NCBI RefSeq assembly: GCF_042665195.1
Contig: NZ_JBHTBW010000045.1
Location: 78,479 to 142,478, forward strand
Direction of reading: 5' to 3'
DNA from: Laceyella putida
GTDB lineage: Bacteria > Bacillota > Bacilli > Thermoactinomycetales > Thermoactinomycetaceae
Length of the DNA: 64,000 nt
The notes beneath the pieces were generated by a model. The model did not search any database. It was not told where the DNA came from and saw only the letters and a program-made list of their open reading frames with translations. The position numbers and the translations under genes are program-made. Positions 8,740-16,687 of the stretch are shown here, in pieces (the first letter of the stretch is position 1; every line of letters starts with the position of its first letter).

Positions 8740-8768
8740 AAAACCGACTTATGGGTTAAGTCGGTTTT
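8740..8768 (-). terminator. Terminator after the 58-residue gene
   Basis: AAAACCGACTT and AAGTCGGTTTT form an 11-base-pair perfect stem with a seven-base loop, followed by TT on the minus strand. It lies about 70 bases past the stop of the small gene at 8836. Confidence 0.75.
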
Positions 8769-8835
8769 CCATTTCGTTTTTCTCTTCAATCTTTCTTTTT
8801 CTCCGGTTCCTAACCGTTAGCGTGGTAGCCTTGTC

Positions 8836-9012
8836 TCACTTGGTTCCTGTGCTGCTTTGAACCGCGTATTCCCAACTCGGGAAATAATAAAGAGCACTTA
8901 GCATCAAGTCGGGGTGAGCTTGCTTCACTTTCTTTTTGCCCAGCGGTTGACCATTTTCTTCCATCTGCCTGATTTTGGCGGTCACCTCTTGCACACTGAG
9001 TGGGATTTCCAT
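8836..9012 (-). CDS. 58-residue protein resembling a single homing-endonuclease-associated (HNR-type) repeat
   Basis: A small open frame with AAGGGGGAG about eight bases before its ATG and its own terminator at 8740-8768. The protein starts MEIPLSVQEVTAKIRQ and contains GQPLGKKKV, HPDLMLSALYYF and SWEYAV. The order helix, Gly-x-Pro-Leu, basic stretch, His-Pro-x-Leu and Ser-Trp-x-x-Ala is what I recall of the short DNA-binding repeat found in some homing endonuclease and regulatory proteins. Here a single copy stands alone between ndk and aroC, where B. subtilis has cheR. A role in DNA binding is inference. Confidence 0.6.
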   Translation of the reverse strand: MEIPLSVQEVTAKIRQMEENGQPLGKKKVKQAHPDLMLSALYYFPSWEYAVQSSTGTK

Positions 9013-9106
9013 CCTGACTCCCCCTTTACCGAAGTTATTATCAGTCTAGACAGAACCGGTTGAAAATAAACCGCCATTCTGTCTGTGATCTCGCAGTTTT
9101 AAAAGA

Positions 9107-9136
9107 AAAAGAGTACGGTTTGAGCCGTACTCTTTT
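9107..9136 (-). terminator. Terminator after ndk
   Basis: AAAAGAGTACGG and CCGTACTCTTTT form a 12-base-pair stem with a six-base loop, five bases beyond the ndk stop. It is T-rich on the minus-strand exit side. Confidence 0.85.
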
Positions 9137-9141
9137 GGCGA

Positions 9142-9585
9142 TTAAATCCAGCGATTGATCGTTTTTTCGTATTCGCTTACATCTTCTTGGTTAAACCACA
9201 GCGCGATTTCACGTTCCGCGCTCGTCGGAGAATCGGAACCGTGCACGATGTTCATGGAGACATTCACGCCGAAATCACCACGAATGGTTCCTGGCAGAGC
9301 ATCAGCCGGATTGGTTTTGCCCATCATTTGACGCGCAGTGGCGATCACGTTATTTCCTTGCCACACCATTGCAAAAACAGGACCGGAAGTAATAAATTCA
9401 ACCAGTTCCCCAAAGAAGGGCTTTTCTTTATGTTCAGCATAGTGCTCTTCAGCCAATTCACGGGAAACGGTCATCAATTTTGCTCCGACTAACTGAAAAC
9501 CTTTCTTCTCAAAACGAGAGACAATTTCACCAATTAATCCGCGTTGCACGCCATCCGGTTTAACCATGATAAACGTTTTCTCCAT
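9142..9585 (-). CDS. ndk: Nucleoside diphosphate kinase
   Basis: Transfers the gamma phosphate between nucleoside triphosphates and diphosphates through a phosphohistidine. The active-site region NIVHGSDSPTSAEREI is present with its catalytic His, and the N terminus EKTFIMVKPDGVQRG is typical. The product is 147 residues, standard for bacteria. The open frame extends 18 codons further up, but the ATG at 9585 has GGAGG ten bases before it and matches the family start. Lies between hepT and the aromatic genes as in B. subtilis. Confidence 0.96.
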   Translation of the reverse strand: MEKTFIMVKPDGVQRGLIGEIVSRFEKKGFQLVGAKLMTVSRELAEEHYAEHKEKPFFGELVEFITSGPVFAMVWQGNNVIATARQMMGKTNPADALPGTIRGDFGVNVSMNIVHGSDSPTSAEREIALWFNQEDVSEYEKTINRWI

Positions 9586-9687
9586 ACCCGTAGCTCCTCC
9601 ACTTTTGCTATGTATCAAGAACACCCGATGCGGTGCCATGAAAAATTGTAACAGGAATGGTATGTAAACGCAACCATTCCCTGTTTT

Positions 9688-10659
9688 TCAATAAGAGCGG
9701 CGCAGGATGAATTCGGCAATCAGCTTGAGGGATTCCCGTTCAGGTGTGGCGGGCAACTTTTTCAAACAAGCAAAGGCTTTATCCATATACCTGCGGGTCA
9801 AATCCATGGTATATTCAATTCCGCCGCTTTTTCGGATCATCTCAAGGATTTCGCTTAGCGAACCCGACTCTCCCTTTGAACGCAAGTAAGCGAGAATCGA
9901 TCGTTTGCATTCCTCAGACCCCTGATGCAGCGCATAAATCACCGGCAGAGTCACATTGCCCTGCTGCAAGTCACTTCCGGCGGGTTTGCCCAATGTTTTC
10001 TCATCCCCCACAAAATCAAGCACATCATCCGTCAATTGAAAAGCCATGCCCACATAATAGCCATAAGCGGTTAAGGCGCGTTCCCATGCGGGCTTGACAC
10101 CGCTGACAAGAGCGCCGAGTTGGCAACTGACCGCCATGAGCAGAGCCGTTTTTCGCTTGATGCGGCGCAAGTACTTTTTCAAGCTTTGCTGTTCACTGAA
10201 CAAGTCCTGGATTTGCGCAATTTCTCCCAGACACATCCGCATAAGGGCCGTTGCCAACGTTTCCTGCAGGTGATGATTCGGTAAGTCGGTCAATTCCTTA
10301 AGCGCGCGGGCAAGAATATAATCCCCGGTATACATGGCAATCCGGTTATCCCATTCTTCTTTGACCGTTTTGCGTCCCCGCCGCGTCGCCGCATTATCAA
10401 TCACATCATCATGCACCAATGTCGCCATATGGATCAATTCCAAGGAAACCGCCACTTTTTGCAGGCGCTTCAATTCATATGAACCAAAAGATCCCGCCAA
10501 TAGCACGAAAACTGGACGCATCCGTTTCCCCCCCGCTTCCAACAGGTGGGTGGAGGTCATTTGCAACGTTTCATGGTCCGTTTGAATGGAACGGGCCAAC
10601 TCACGCTCAATCTGTTCTAAGTCTTTTTTTTTCTCTTCATATATTTTCTGTAGATTCAT
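9688..10659 (-). CDS. hepT: Heptaprenyl diphosphate synthase component II (polyprenyl synthetase)
   Basis: Catalytic subunit that condenses isopentenyl diphosphate units to make the menaquinone side chain, working with component I (hepS at 13762). Both Asp-rich motifs are present: HDDVIDNAATRR near residue 85 and the second DDVLDF near 215, with GGKRMRP upstream. The length is 323 residues from the ATG at 10659, which has AGGGTG six bases upstream. A GTG at 10668 is an alternative. Follows mqnA by a few bases, so it is probably in one operon with the quinone genes. Confidence 0.93.
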   Translation of the reverse strand: MNLQKIYEEKKKDLEQIERELARSIQTDHETLQMTSTHLLEAGGKRMRPVFVLLAGSFGSYELKRLQKVAVSLELIHMATLVHDDVIDNAATRRGRKTVKEEWDNRIAMYTGDYILARALKELTDLPNHHLQETLATALMRMCLGEIAQIQDLFSEQQSLKKYLRRIKRKTALLMAVSCQLGALVSGVKPAWERALTAYGYYVGMAFQLTDDVLDFVGDEKTLGKPAGSDLQQGNVTLPVIYALHQGSEECKRSILAYLRSKGESGSLSEILEMIRKSGGIEYTMDLTRRYMDKAFACLKKLPATPERESLKLIAEFILRRSY

Positions 10660-10673
10660 CCACTTCACCCTAA

Positions 10674-11519
10674 TCAGCGCATGCCAAGACTTGCAGGTAA
10701 ATCTAACATGCGGATTTCTACATTGGCTGGCAACAGTCCCAAGTCTGTGGCATAACGGAAATAGGTTTCCAAGCCCCGCTTTTCCCTCTCGCCAAAATCA
10801 TAAGAAAGGCCATCGTAATATTTTTGCCAGAAGGCCGGATCGCCTCCCAATTGACGCATCGCTTCTTCAATCGCCGGCCTCATGTTTTTCCGCCCTTCCG
10901 CTTTGGCCCGCATGAAGCGATGGTAGAGTTCCTCCAATTCGCTCTTGCGCGATTCGGCAATCTTGCGCCTTACCGCCCATACAGCAAACGTCATGCTCCG
11001 TCCCGTTTGCTTCATCCATTCTTCACCCAAATCGTACAACCGGTACCCCGGATGATTCCACTTGCCCATTACCGCGTCGTCACCAATCAGCAAAGCCGCA
11101 TCCGCAACGCTCATCATTTCTTCTAAGGAAGGGGGCATGGTCACATAAGTCGGTTTCACCCCTGCAAACTTCTCCAGGATGATTTGGAGAAGGGCGACGG
11201 AAGAGGCCGAAGTATTGGTTAACGCAATGGTTTTTCCGTCCAGCTCGTGCAACTGGCAACCTTTGGTGAACAGAAAAATAGAGCCAACCGGGCCCATCGC
11301 ACTAATCGATAAATCGGGCATCAGCACATAATCTTCAGCGTGTTCGGCATAGGCAAAAGCGGAAATCGGCCCCATATCGATCTTCCCCAGCGCCATATTG
11401 CGGTTAAGCAGGGTTGGCACCTGACGGACCCACTCCACATTAAGCCCTCGATCGTCCAAGTAATGATATATCGGCAAGATGTTGGTAAATGCGATTTTTC
11501 CGATTCGGATCGGTTTCAT
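10674..11519 (-). CDS. mqnA: Chorismate dehydratase (futalosine menaquinone pathway)
   Basis: First enzyme of the futalosine route: chorismate to 3-enolpyruvylbenzoate. A periplasmic-binding-protein-like fold of about 281 residues. The N terminus IGKIAFTNILPIYHYLD and the central NTSASSVALLQIIL plus ALLIGDDAV are characteristic of MqnA. The start ATG at 11519 overlaps the stop of the ubiX-like gene (ATGA). The longest frame begins five codons earlier without support. Its place between hepT and menG, where B. subtilis has no such gene, indicates menaquinone is made by the futalosine rather than the classical Men route. Confidence 0.9.
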   Translation of the reverse strand: MKPIRIGKIAFTNILPIYHYLDDRGLNVEWVRQVPTLLNRNMALGKIDMGPISAFAYAEHAEDYVLMPDLSISAMGPVGSIFLFTKGCQLHELDGKTIALTNTSASSVALLQIILEKFAGVKPTYVTMPPSLEEMMSVADAALLIGDDAVMGKWNHPGYRLYDLGEEWMKQTGRSMTFAVWAVRRKIAESRKSELEELYHRFMRAKAEGRKNMRPAIEEAMRQLGGDPAFWQKYYDGLSYDFGEREKRGLETYFRYATDLGLLPANVEIRMLDLPASLGMR

Positions 11520-12115
11520 CGTCCACCCTCCCAACGTTGGTATAACTGATGTTCAATTGCCAGCAAATCGAGTGCTTTTCCAGCCACAAACCGCACCATC
11601 TCCTCAATGGAGGTCGGTTGGTGATAAAACGCGGGCATCGCTGGCACGATGGAGGCCCCAGAGCGGGACAATTTCAACATGTTTTCCAAATGGATGGCAG
11701 AGAGTGGCGTTTCCCGCGGAACGATAATGAGCGGCTTGTTTTCCTTCAGCATGACATCCGCCGCCCGCTCCAGCAAATTAGACGACAGGCCATGAGCCAA
11801 TTTGGCCAGCGACGCCATGGAACATGGGGCGACGATCATGCCGTCCGTCTGGAAGGAGCCGGATGCAATCGTCGCGCCAATATCCTTGACGGGATGATAA
11901 ATGAGGGTGCCCGGCAGATGCCCATAGCGCTTGGTGAAACAATGCTCCCGCTCATGCACTTCCCATCCGTGCTCTTCCATCAATACGCGCCATCCCGCTT
12001 CTGAGACAACGAGATGCACATCATGTCCTTGCCTTAAACATTCCTCCAAAATGCATAAACCATACGGGGCGCCACTCGCCCCGGTCATCCCCAAAATCAA
12101 GCGTTTGTGACTCAT
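11516..12115 (-). CDS. UbiX-type flavin prenyltransferase, probably serving menaquinone decarboxylation
   Basis: Makes prenylated FMN, the cofactor of UbiD-type decarboxylases. The 199-residue protein has the N-terminal GMTGASGAPYGL nucleotide-binding loop, MIVAPCSMASLAKLAHGLSSNLL and RETPLSAIHLENMLKLS. Overlaps the ubiA-like gene and mqnA by four bases on each side. In the futalosine pathway this role is sometimes named MqnM; the UbiD-like partner is not in this window. Confidence 0.9.
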   Translation of the reverse strand: MSHKRLILGMTGASGAPYGLCILEECLRQGHDVHLVVSEAGWRVLMEEHGWEVHEREHCFTKRYGHLPGTLIYHPVKDIGATIASGSFQTDGMIVAPCSMASLAKLAHGLSSNLLERAADVMLKENKPLIIVPRETPLSAIHLENMLKLSRSGASIVPAMPAFYHQPTSIEEMVRFVAGKALDLLAIEHQLYQRWEGGR

Positions 12116-12981
12116 AACAACACATCCAATATGGTAAATACGAAAATCAAGACACTCAACACACCATTCATGGTGAAAAAGGCTGTATTTAAGCGGGATA
12201 AATCATTTGGTTTCACAATCGCATGCTCATAAATCAATATGGCGATGGCAATCGCTACCCCGATCGCATACCACAGGCCGAGCGTGGTCATAAAAATCAG
12301 CGCAATCAAGCCTATCGCCGTCCCCACGTGCATCAGCCCGGAAATCCATAACGCCGCCGTGATGCCAAAACGGGACGGGATCGAGAACAAACGCTCATTT
12401 TGATCAAACTCAACGTCTTGACAAGCATAAATGACATCAAAACCGCCAATCCATAATGCCACGGTCAAATAAAGGACGATCGATGTCAGGTCGATTTGCG
12501 CAGTCGTTGCCACCCAACCGCCCATCGCCCCCAGAGCGCTTGACAAGCCACAGAAAAAGTGACATGTCCAGGTAAAACGTTTGGTATAAGAATAAAACAT
12601 AAGGAAAAACACCGCGAGGGGCAGGCATTTGACAGCCAGCATATTCAATTGGAACGCCGCCACAAACAACAATGCGAAGGAAACAACGACAAACCCCCAT
12701 ACAAACGGGACGGTAACCAAACCTGCTGGAATGGCCCGATTTTTGGTGCGGGGGTTTTTAGCGTCGATATGTCGGTCAATCAAACGGTTTAAGGCCATTG
12801 CGGCACTGCGCGCACCCACCATCGCCAAGGTGATCCAACCGATTTCCGCCCAGCTGGGGAGATGCCCACGCACTTCCAGGCTACCTAGTACAGCCCCCAT
12901 ATAAGCAAATGGCAGGGCAAAAATGGTGTGCTCAAACTTGATCATCTCCAACACGACTTTTAATTTCTGTACCAAGTTCAT
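12112..12981 (-). CDS. UbiA-family polyprenyltransferase (MqnP type)
   Basis: Integral membrane enzyme that attaches a polyprenyl chain to an aromatic acid precursor of menaquinone. Hydrophobic throughout, with the first Asp-rich site in ALNRLIDRHIDAKNPRTKNR near residues 75-95 and the second in ACQDVEFDQNE. The start was set at the ATG at 12981, which has AAGGAAG eight bases upstream and a typical N terminus. Earlier ATGs at 12999 and 13011 lie against or inside menG. The context (mqnA, ubiX-like, menG, hepS, hepT) favours the futalosine-pathway prenyltransferase over a ubiquinone enzyme. Confidence 0.88.
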   Translation of the reverse strand: MNLVQKLKVVLEMIKFEHTIFALPFAYMGAVLGSLEVRGHLPSWAEIGWITLAMVGARSAAMALNRLIDRHIDAKNPRTKNRAIPAGLVTVPFVWGFVVVSFALLFVAAFQLNMLAVKCLPLAVFFLMFYSYTKRFTWTCHFFCGLSSALGAMGGWVATTAQIDLTSIVLYLTVALWIGGFDVIYACQDVEFDQNERLFSIPSRFGITAALWISGLMHVGTAIGLIALIFMTTLGLWYAIGVAIAIAILIYEHAIVKPNDLSRLNTAFFTMNGVLSVLIFVFTILDVLL

Positions 12982-13000
12982 CCTACCATCTTCCTTCATT

Positions 13001-13726
13001 TCATCTATCATCCGCTGATTTACGCCCGATGTGCAGTGCCGTGATTCCGCCAGTCAGCGGATACACCTCCACATCGATCAAACCCACTTCTTCCCTCATG
13101 ATTCGAGCCAATTCCATGTAATCCGGAAAATGGATCAGGGATTCCGGCAACCAGCGATATTGTTCATATCGATTGGCAAAAAGTTTGCCTAACCATGGTA
13201 AAATTCGTTCAAAATAAAGAAAGTACACCGCGCGAAACGGTGGCCACGTCGGTTTGGACAACTCCAACGAAACGATTTGCCCGCCTGGCTTGACGACCCG
13301 TTTCATCTCCTTTAACACTTGCACCAGATCAGGCACATTGCGAAGAGCGAAACCAATCGTCGCGTGATCAAAGCTATGATCGGGAAACGGCAGTTGCATC
13401 GCATTTCCCTCAACCAGTTCGACCCGCTGCTCCAATCCTTTTTCGGACAATTTCGCCTGCGCGACCTGCAGCATATTGGCGCTGAAGTCGAGCCCCACCA
13501 CTCGACCCGTATGCGAAGCTTCAGCGAGCGCGATCGCCCAATCTCCTGTGCCGCAACATACATCGATGGCCGTATCGCCCGGTTTGACTGCCATCTTTTT
13601 CATGGTGAACTTGCGCCAACGCTTGTGCTGATAGAAGCTTAGCAAAGTATTCATGCGATCATAATCTTTGGCGATGCTTTCAAATACCTGCAGGACAAAT
13701 GTCGCTTTATCCGTTTTTTCTTTCAT
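13001..13726 (-). CDS. menG: Demethylmenaquinone methyltransferase
   Basis: SAM-dependent C-methylation of demethylmenaquinone, the last step to menaquinone. Class I methyltransferase signature DVCCGTGDWAIALAE near residues 55-70, then GLDFSANML and ALRNVPD. Length is about 241 residues from the ATG at 13726; a GTG at 13738 is possible but its Shine-Dalgarno spacing is poor. Sits between hepS and the ubiA-like gene. In B. subtilis the order is hepS-menG-hepT, so three genes are interposed here. Confidence 0.94.
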   Translation of the reverse strand: MKEKTDKATFVLQVFESIAKDYDRMNTLLSFYQHKRWRKFTMKKMAVKPGDTAIDVCCGTGDWAIALAEASHTGRVVGLDFSANMLQVAQAKLSEKGLEQRVELVEGNAMQLPFPDHSFDHATIGFALRNVPDLVQVLKEMKRVVKPGGQIVSLELSKPTWPPFRAVYFLYFERILPWLGKLFANRYEQYRWLPESLIHFPDYMELARIMREEVGLIDVEVYPLTGGITALHIGRKSADDR

Positions 13727-13761
13727 CCTCTTGTCCACTCCCTTTCACCGCTCAGCTGGCT

Positions 13762-14481
13762 TTAAGTGAAAGGCATTGCCTCACTTATCAGGATATTGAG
13801 CTCATTTTGGATGGGTGGGTCCGCCAGTTCTGCACTCGCCTTATTGAGGCGCTCTGAGGTGTTTTTGATCCACTCCACCTCTGCTTCCGTTTCGAACGAG
13901 TCCCATCCGCATTTGACATCATAGAGCACCATCAGATCCATCACGATGTTACGCCATACCGTCGGCTTTTCCAGATCCACATGAAAAAAATCGGCTAGCG
14001 CTGCCAGAAGTCCACCCGATATCTCTCGCAACATCTCCCATTCTTCCACCTTTGAAGCAAAAGTGCCTTGTGCCATGTGATAGGTCATTTTCTTTTCGTT
14101 CATGCGGCTGACCGCTTGAGAAAGGTAAGAAATGCCTTTCATCTCCTGATGCTTGGCCAGTTGTTGATAAAATACACTGCTAAAATAATCTCCCGTAAGA
14201 ACATATAATTGCTGTTTACGATGCTCATCAGGATCTGTTTGCGACTGAATGGAAACGGTCTCATGCATCACTTGTCCCATATCGAGCAGCGTGACCGCAA
14301 CCGTATATAAACGTGCCCGTTCTTCAGGCACATGCAGCGATTTAAGCATTAACCGCAAAACACGCACAAAAAAAACAGGGATCGTGGGTCTCCCAATCAT
14401 TTGTTTCACATACGAATGTGTGGTTAAACCATCAATCGTATTTAAAATCCATTTTAGTTCATCATTATGTATGGACGACAT
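13762..14481 (-). CDS. hepS: Heptaprenyl diphosphate synthase component I
   Basis: Non-catalytic partner of hepT that sets product chain length. The family is poorly conserved and alpha-helical. Recognised from HSYVKQMIGRPTIPVFFVRVL, the GDYFSSVFYQQLA segment and position between mtrB and menG. The start ATG at 14481 has GGGGGAA eight bases upstream and gives 239 residues. The longest frame starts 12 codons earlier with no site. Confidence 0.85.
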   Translation of the reverse strand: MSSIHNDELKWILNTIDGLTTHSYVKQMIGRPTIPVFFVRVLRLMLKSLHVPEERARLYTVAVTLLDMGQVMHETVSIQSQTDPDEHRKQQLYVLTGDYFSSVFYQQLAKHQEMKGISYLSQAVSRMNEKKMTYHMAQGTFASKVEEWEMLREISGGLLAALADFFHVDLEKPTVWRNIVMDLMVLYDVKCGWDSFETEAEVEWIKNTSERLNKASAELADPPIQNELNILISEAMPFT

Positions 14482-14578
14482 GCAAACGTTCCCCCAAAAA
14501 CCACAAAGTTCAGGCACTGCGAATAGTATACCATACTTTTTATTAGGATAGGCATGCTTCCATTGTTTTCCCTATTCT

Positions 14579-15067
14579 CTAATTCATTGGCGAAAACGTG
14601 GTGATTGTGGCCAATTTTTTTAATCTCTCCCATGCCCGGATATCATGTCCATCCCCCAAGTTGGCCTTTTCCACGCGTGATCGCTCCGCCTCCAGCAATG
14701 CCGCTGTTCGGTCTTGAAAATGAACGAGCACCTGAAGCTGATTCACATTGTTCGTCTCGCTGAACACCTGGATAATCAAATGAATCATAGCTTGATGGCC
14801 TTGTTCCGAGTTCGCCAGGGAAGCCAACTCGATAAACAGGGTATCCCTATAAAGGTCCGCTCGTTTGAGTTCGGTTTGCACTGCGGATTGATCAAGAAAA
14901 TGGGCGAGTGACTTCTCGGTGAGCGGTTCTCGGGCCACATGATGAAAAACAGCGACATCCTCTGTTGGTTCCCCTGTGCTCCAAAGCGTGGGAACGAGTG
15001 AGATCGTCGCTGCTAACATGGCTGAACACACTGAGACGGCCAACATCCGCACAGCTAATGCTTTCAC
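14579..15067 (-). CDS. Predicted exported or membrane-anchored protein of unknown function
   Basis: The 162-residue product starts with a GTG preceded by AAAGGAGG seven bases upstream, which is strong support. Residues 1-30 form a signal-like segment (MKALAVRMLAVSVCSAMLAA then a hydrophobic run). The rest is predicted helical and soluble, with no cysteines beyond Cys14 and no motif I recognise. It lies between mtrB and hepS, where B. subtilis has no gene. Codon use is like its neighbours. Function unknown. Confidence 0.75.
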   Translation of the reverse strand: MKALAVRMLAVSVCSAMLAATISLVPTLWSTGEPTEDVAVFHHVAREPLTEKSLAHFLDQSAVQTELKRADLYRDTLFIELASLANSEQGHQAMIHLIIQVFSETNNVNQLQVLVHFQDRTAALLEAERSRVEKANLGDGHDIRAWERLKKLATITTFSPMN

Positions 15068-15127
15068 GCTTCATCCTCCTTTAACTCCCCTTGTCACCAT
15101 TTTACAAAGGGAGGAGAAGAAACATGC

Positions 15128-15349
15128 TTATTCGCTTTCCGTGTCAACCGTGCCAAACGGTGTGATAATCGTGGCTTTGCCGCGCACTTTTATGGCCGAG
15201 GTATGTTCGGTAAACTGCGCGATCATGACTTCACCTTTGTCCAATTTCTCAGAATGGTGAAATCGGGTGTCTTTTCCACGTGTCAGACCAATGACGTTGA
15301 CACCGTTTTCTTTTGCTTTAATCAAAACATAATCAACCGATCCCTGCAC
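15128..15349 (-). CDS. mtrB: trp RNA-binding attenuation protein (TRAP)
   Basis: Forms an eleven-subunit ring that, when loaded with tryptophan, binds GAG/TAG triplets and causes transcription termination ahead of trpE. Almost every family-defining stretch is present: GVNVIGLTRGKDTRFHHSEK, LDKGEVMIAQFTEHTSAIKV and RGKATI. It has 73 residues. The start is a GTG with GGAGGGG six bases upstream. Separated from folE by a tRNA-Pro unit with its own terminator, so mtrB probably has its own promoter (a TTAAAAT box lies near 15390). Its target is the leader at 6122-6180. Confidence 0.96.
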   Translation of the reverse strand: MQGSVDYVLIKAKENGVNVIGLTRGKDTRFHHSEKLDKGEVMIAQFTEHTSAIKVRGKATIITPFGTVDTESE

Positions 15350-15417
15350 TCCTAACCCCTCCCTTTTCTGTTATTTTTTTATATTTTAACATGGAAGTCC
15401 CCGCTTAATGCAATGAA

Positions 15418-15445
15418 AAAGACCCTTCCATGAGGAAGGGTCTTT
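15418..15445 (-). terminator. Terminator after tRNA-Pro
   Basis: AAAGACCCTTCC and GGAAGGGTCTTT form a 12-base-pair stem with a four-base loop, followed by TT then C on the minus strand, five bases beyond the tRNA 3' end. Confidence 0.85.
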
Positions 15446-15449
15446 GATT

Positions 15450-15526
15450 TGGTCGGGCTAGCCAGATTTGAACTGACGACCTCTTGCGCCCCATGCAAGC
15501 GCGCTACCAAGCTGCGCCATAGCCCG
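15450..15526 (-). tRNA. tRNA-Pro (anticodon GGG)
   Basis: A 77-base cloverleaf read on the minus strand. The acceptor strand CGGGCTA pairs with TAGCCCG, followed by A (discriminator) and an encoded CCA. The D arm is GCGCAGCTTGGTAGCGC. The anticodon stem CTTGC/GCAAG encloses loop ATGGGGC, giving anticodon GGG for proline CCC/CCU codons. The T arm contains GTTCAAATC. It has its own promoter and terminator, so it is a single-gene unit between folE and mtrB. Confidence 0.96.
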
Positions 15527-15557
15527 ATAACTATGCAATTGCGCATCGGCAATTATG

Positions 15558-15586
15558 AGTATATAACGCGCTCGCAAATGTGTCAA
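15558..15586 (-). promoter_or_regulatory. Promoter of tRNA-Pro
   Basis: TTGACA (15586-15581) and TATACT (15563-15558) are separated by 17 bases, about 32 bases upstream of the tRNA. This is one of the best sigma-A promoters in the window. Confidence 0.85.
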
Positions 15587-15594
15587 GGTTTTTT

Positions 15595-16158
15595 TTATTT
15601 TAATCCGATTAAGCTGAGGGCCTCCGCTCTGGCAGCTGAATCCTCGGCAAACACACCACGCACCGCCGATGTAATCGTCTTGGAACCCGGTTTTTTCACG
15701 CCTCGCATGGTCATGCACATATGCTCCGCCTCCACAACAACGATCACCCCATGGGGATCCAAGGTCTCCACAATGGAGTCAGCCACCGTCGCCGTAATCC
15801 GCTCTTGCAACTGAGGGCGTCTGGTCACCGCATCAACCGCACGCGCCAATTTGCTTAACCCGGTGACACGGCCTCCGCGCGGAATGTACCCGACATGGGC
15901 TTTGCCGAAAAAAGGTACCAAATGATGCTCACAGGTGGAGAAGAATGGGATATCTTTCACAAGCACAAGCTCTTCATGATCTTCTCCAAATACCACCGAA
16001 AAATGTTCCTTGGGATCCTGATTCAAACCGGAAAAGATTTCGGCATACATGCGTGCCACACGAGCGGGTGTATCTAACAAACCTTCGCGGTTTGGGTCTT
16101 CGCCAATCGCTTCCAAAATCATGCGCACAGCTTCTTCTATTTTGCGATGATCAACCAT
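15595..16158 (-). CDS. folE: GTP cyclohydrolase I
   Basis: Converts GTP to 7,8-dihydroneopterin triphosphate, the first step of folate synthesis (B. subtilis mtrA). Zinc ligands are visible in FFSTCEHHLVPF and in EHMCMTMRG, and the GEDPNREGLLDTPARVARMY stretch is typical. The ATG at 16158 has GGAGG eight bases upstream and gives 187 residues. An ATG five codons earlier overlaps that ribosome site and was not used. Lies between hbs and tRNA-Pro. Confidence 0.96.
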   Translation of the reverse strand: MVDHRKIEEAVRMILEAIGEDPNREGLLDTPARVARMYAEIFSGLNQDPKEHFSVVFGEDHEELVLVKDIPFFSTCEHHLVPFFGKAHVGYIPRGGRVTGLSKLARAVDAVTRRPQLQERITATVADSIVETLDPHGVIVVVEAEHMCMTMRGVKKPGSKTITSAVRGVFAEDSAARAEALSLIGLK

Positions 16159-16227
16159 TCCTTGTTCCTCCATCCACTAGCTTCACTTTGTTTATATTCT
16201 TAACAACTATAAACATGCTATTGTAAC

Positions 16228-16236
16228 ATTATACCA
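16228..16236 (-). promoter_or_regulatory. Extended -10 promoter of folE
   Basis: The minus strand carries TGG followed by a perfect TATAAT (TGnTATAAT), about 70 bases before the folE start and downstream of the hbs terminator. No good -35 is present, as is common for extended -10 promoters. Confidence 0.6.
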
Positions 16237-16262
16237 CAATTACCGAATGGATAAGCGTAAAA

Positions 16263-16288
16263 GAAAAAGGCCTCAGTGGAGGCCTTTT
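16263..16288 (-). terminator. Terminator after hbs
   Basis: AAAAAGGCCTC and GAGGCCTTTTT form an 11-base-pair perfect stem with a four-base loop, about 45 bases past the hbs stop. Confidence 0.88.
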
Positions 16289-16332
16289 TAGCAGGTCTTT
16301 CCTATGTAAAACAATGTGATAAAGAATCCTGC

Positions 16333-16608
16333 TTACTTGTTTACTTCTTCTTTCAATTGCTTACCAGGTTTGAAAACTGGTGCTTTCGTTGCAGGAATAT
16401 CAATTTCTTCACCAGTTTGTGGGTTACGACCTTTGCGGGCAGCACGCTCACGCACTTCGAAGTTTCCAAAGCCGATAAGTTGCACTTTGTCACCCGTGCG
16501 CAGGGCTTCGGTGATCGCTTCGAATACAGCTTCCACAGATTTTGCCGCGTCTTTTTTGGTCATTTGAGTAGCTTCGGCTACTTTATTGATTAGTTCGGTT
16601 TTATTCAT
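16333..16608 (-). CDS. hbs: DNA-binding protein HU
   Basis: Histone-like nucleoid protein, a dimer that bends DNA. The 91 residues include the N-terminal MNKTELINKVAEAT and the DNA-binding arm GFGNFEVRERAARKGRNPQTG, ending KPGKQLKEEVNK. The start at 16608 has AGGAGG upstream; the longer open frame is not supported. A monocistronic unit with promoter at 16688-16716 and terminator at 16263-16288. Confidence 0.97.
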   Translation of the reverse strand: MNKTELINKVAEATQMTKKDAAKSVEAVFEAITEALRTGDKVQLIGFGNFEVRERAARKGRNPQTGEEIDIPATKAPVFKPGKQLKEEVNK

Positions 16609-16687
16609 AACCGCACCTCCTAAAACATCCACAACTATCGCTTTTTAAGCGATCCGCGAAAGAGGATTCTTTGCGCGGGACAATCCT

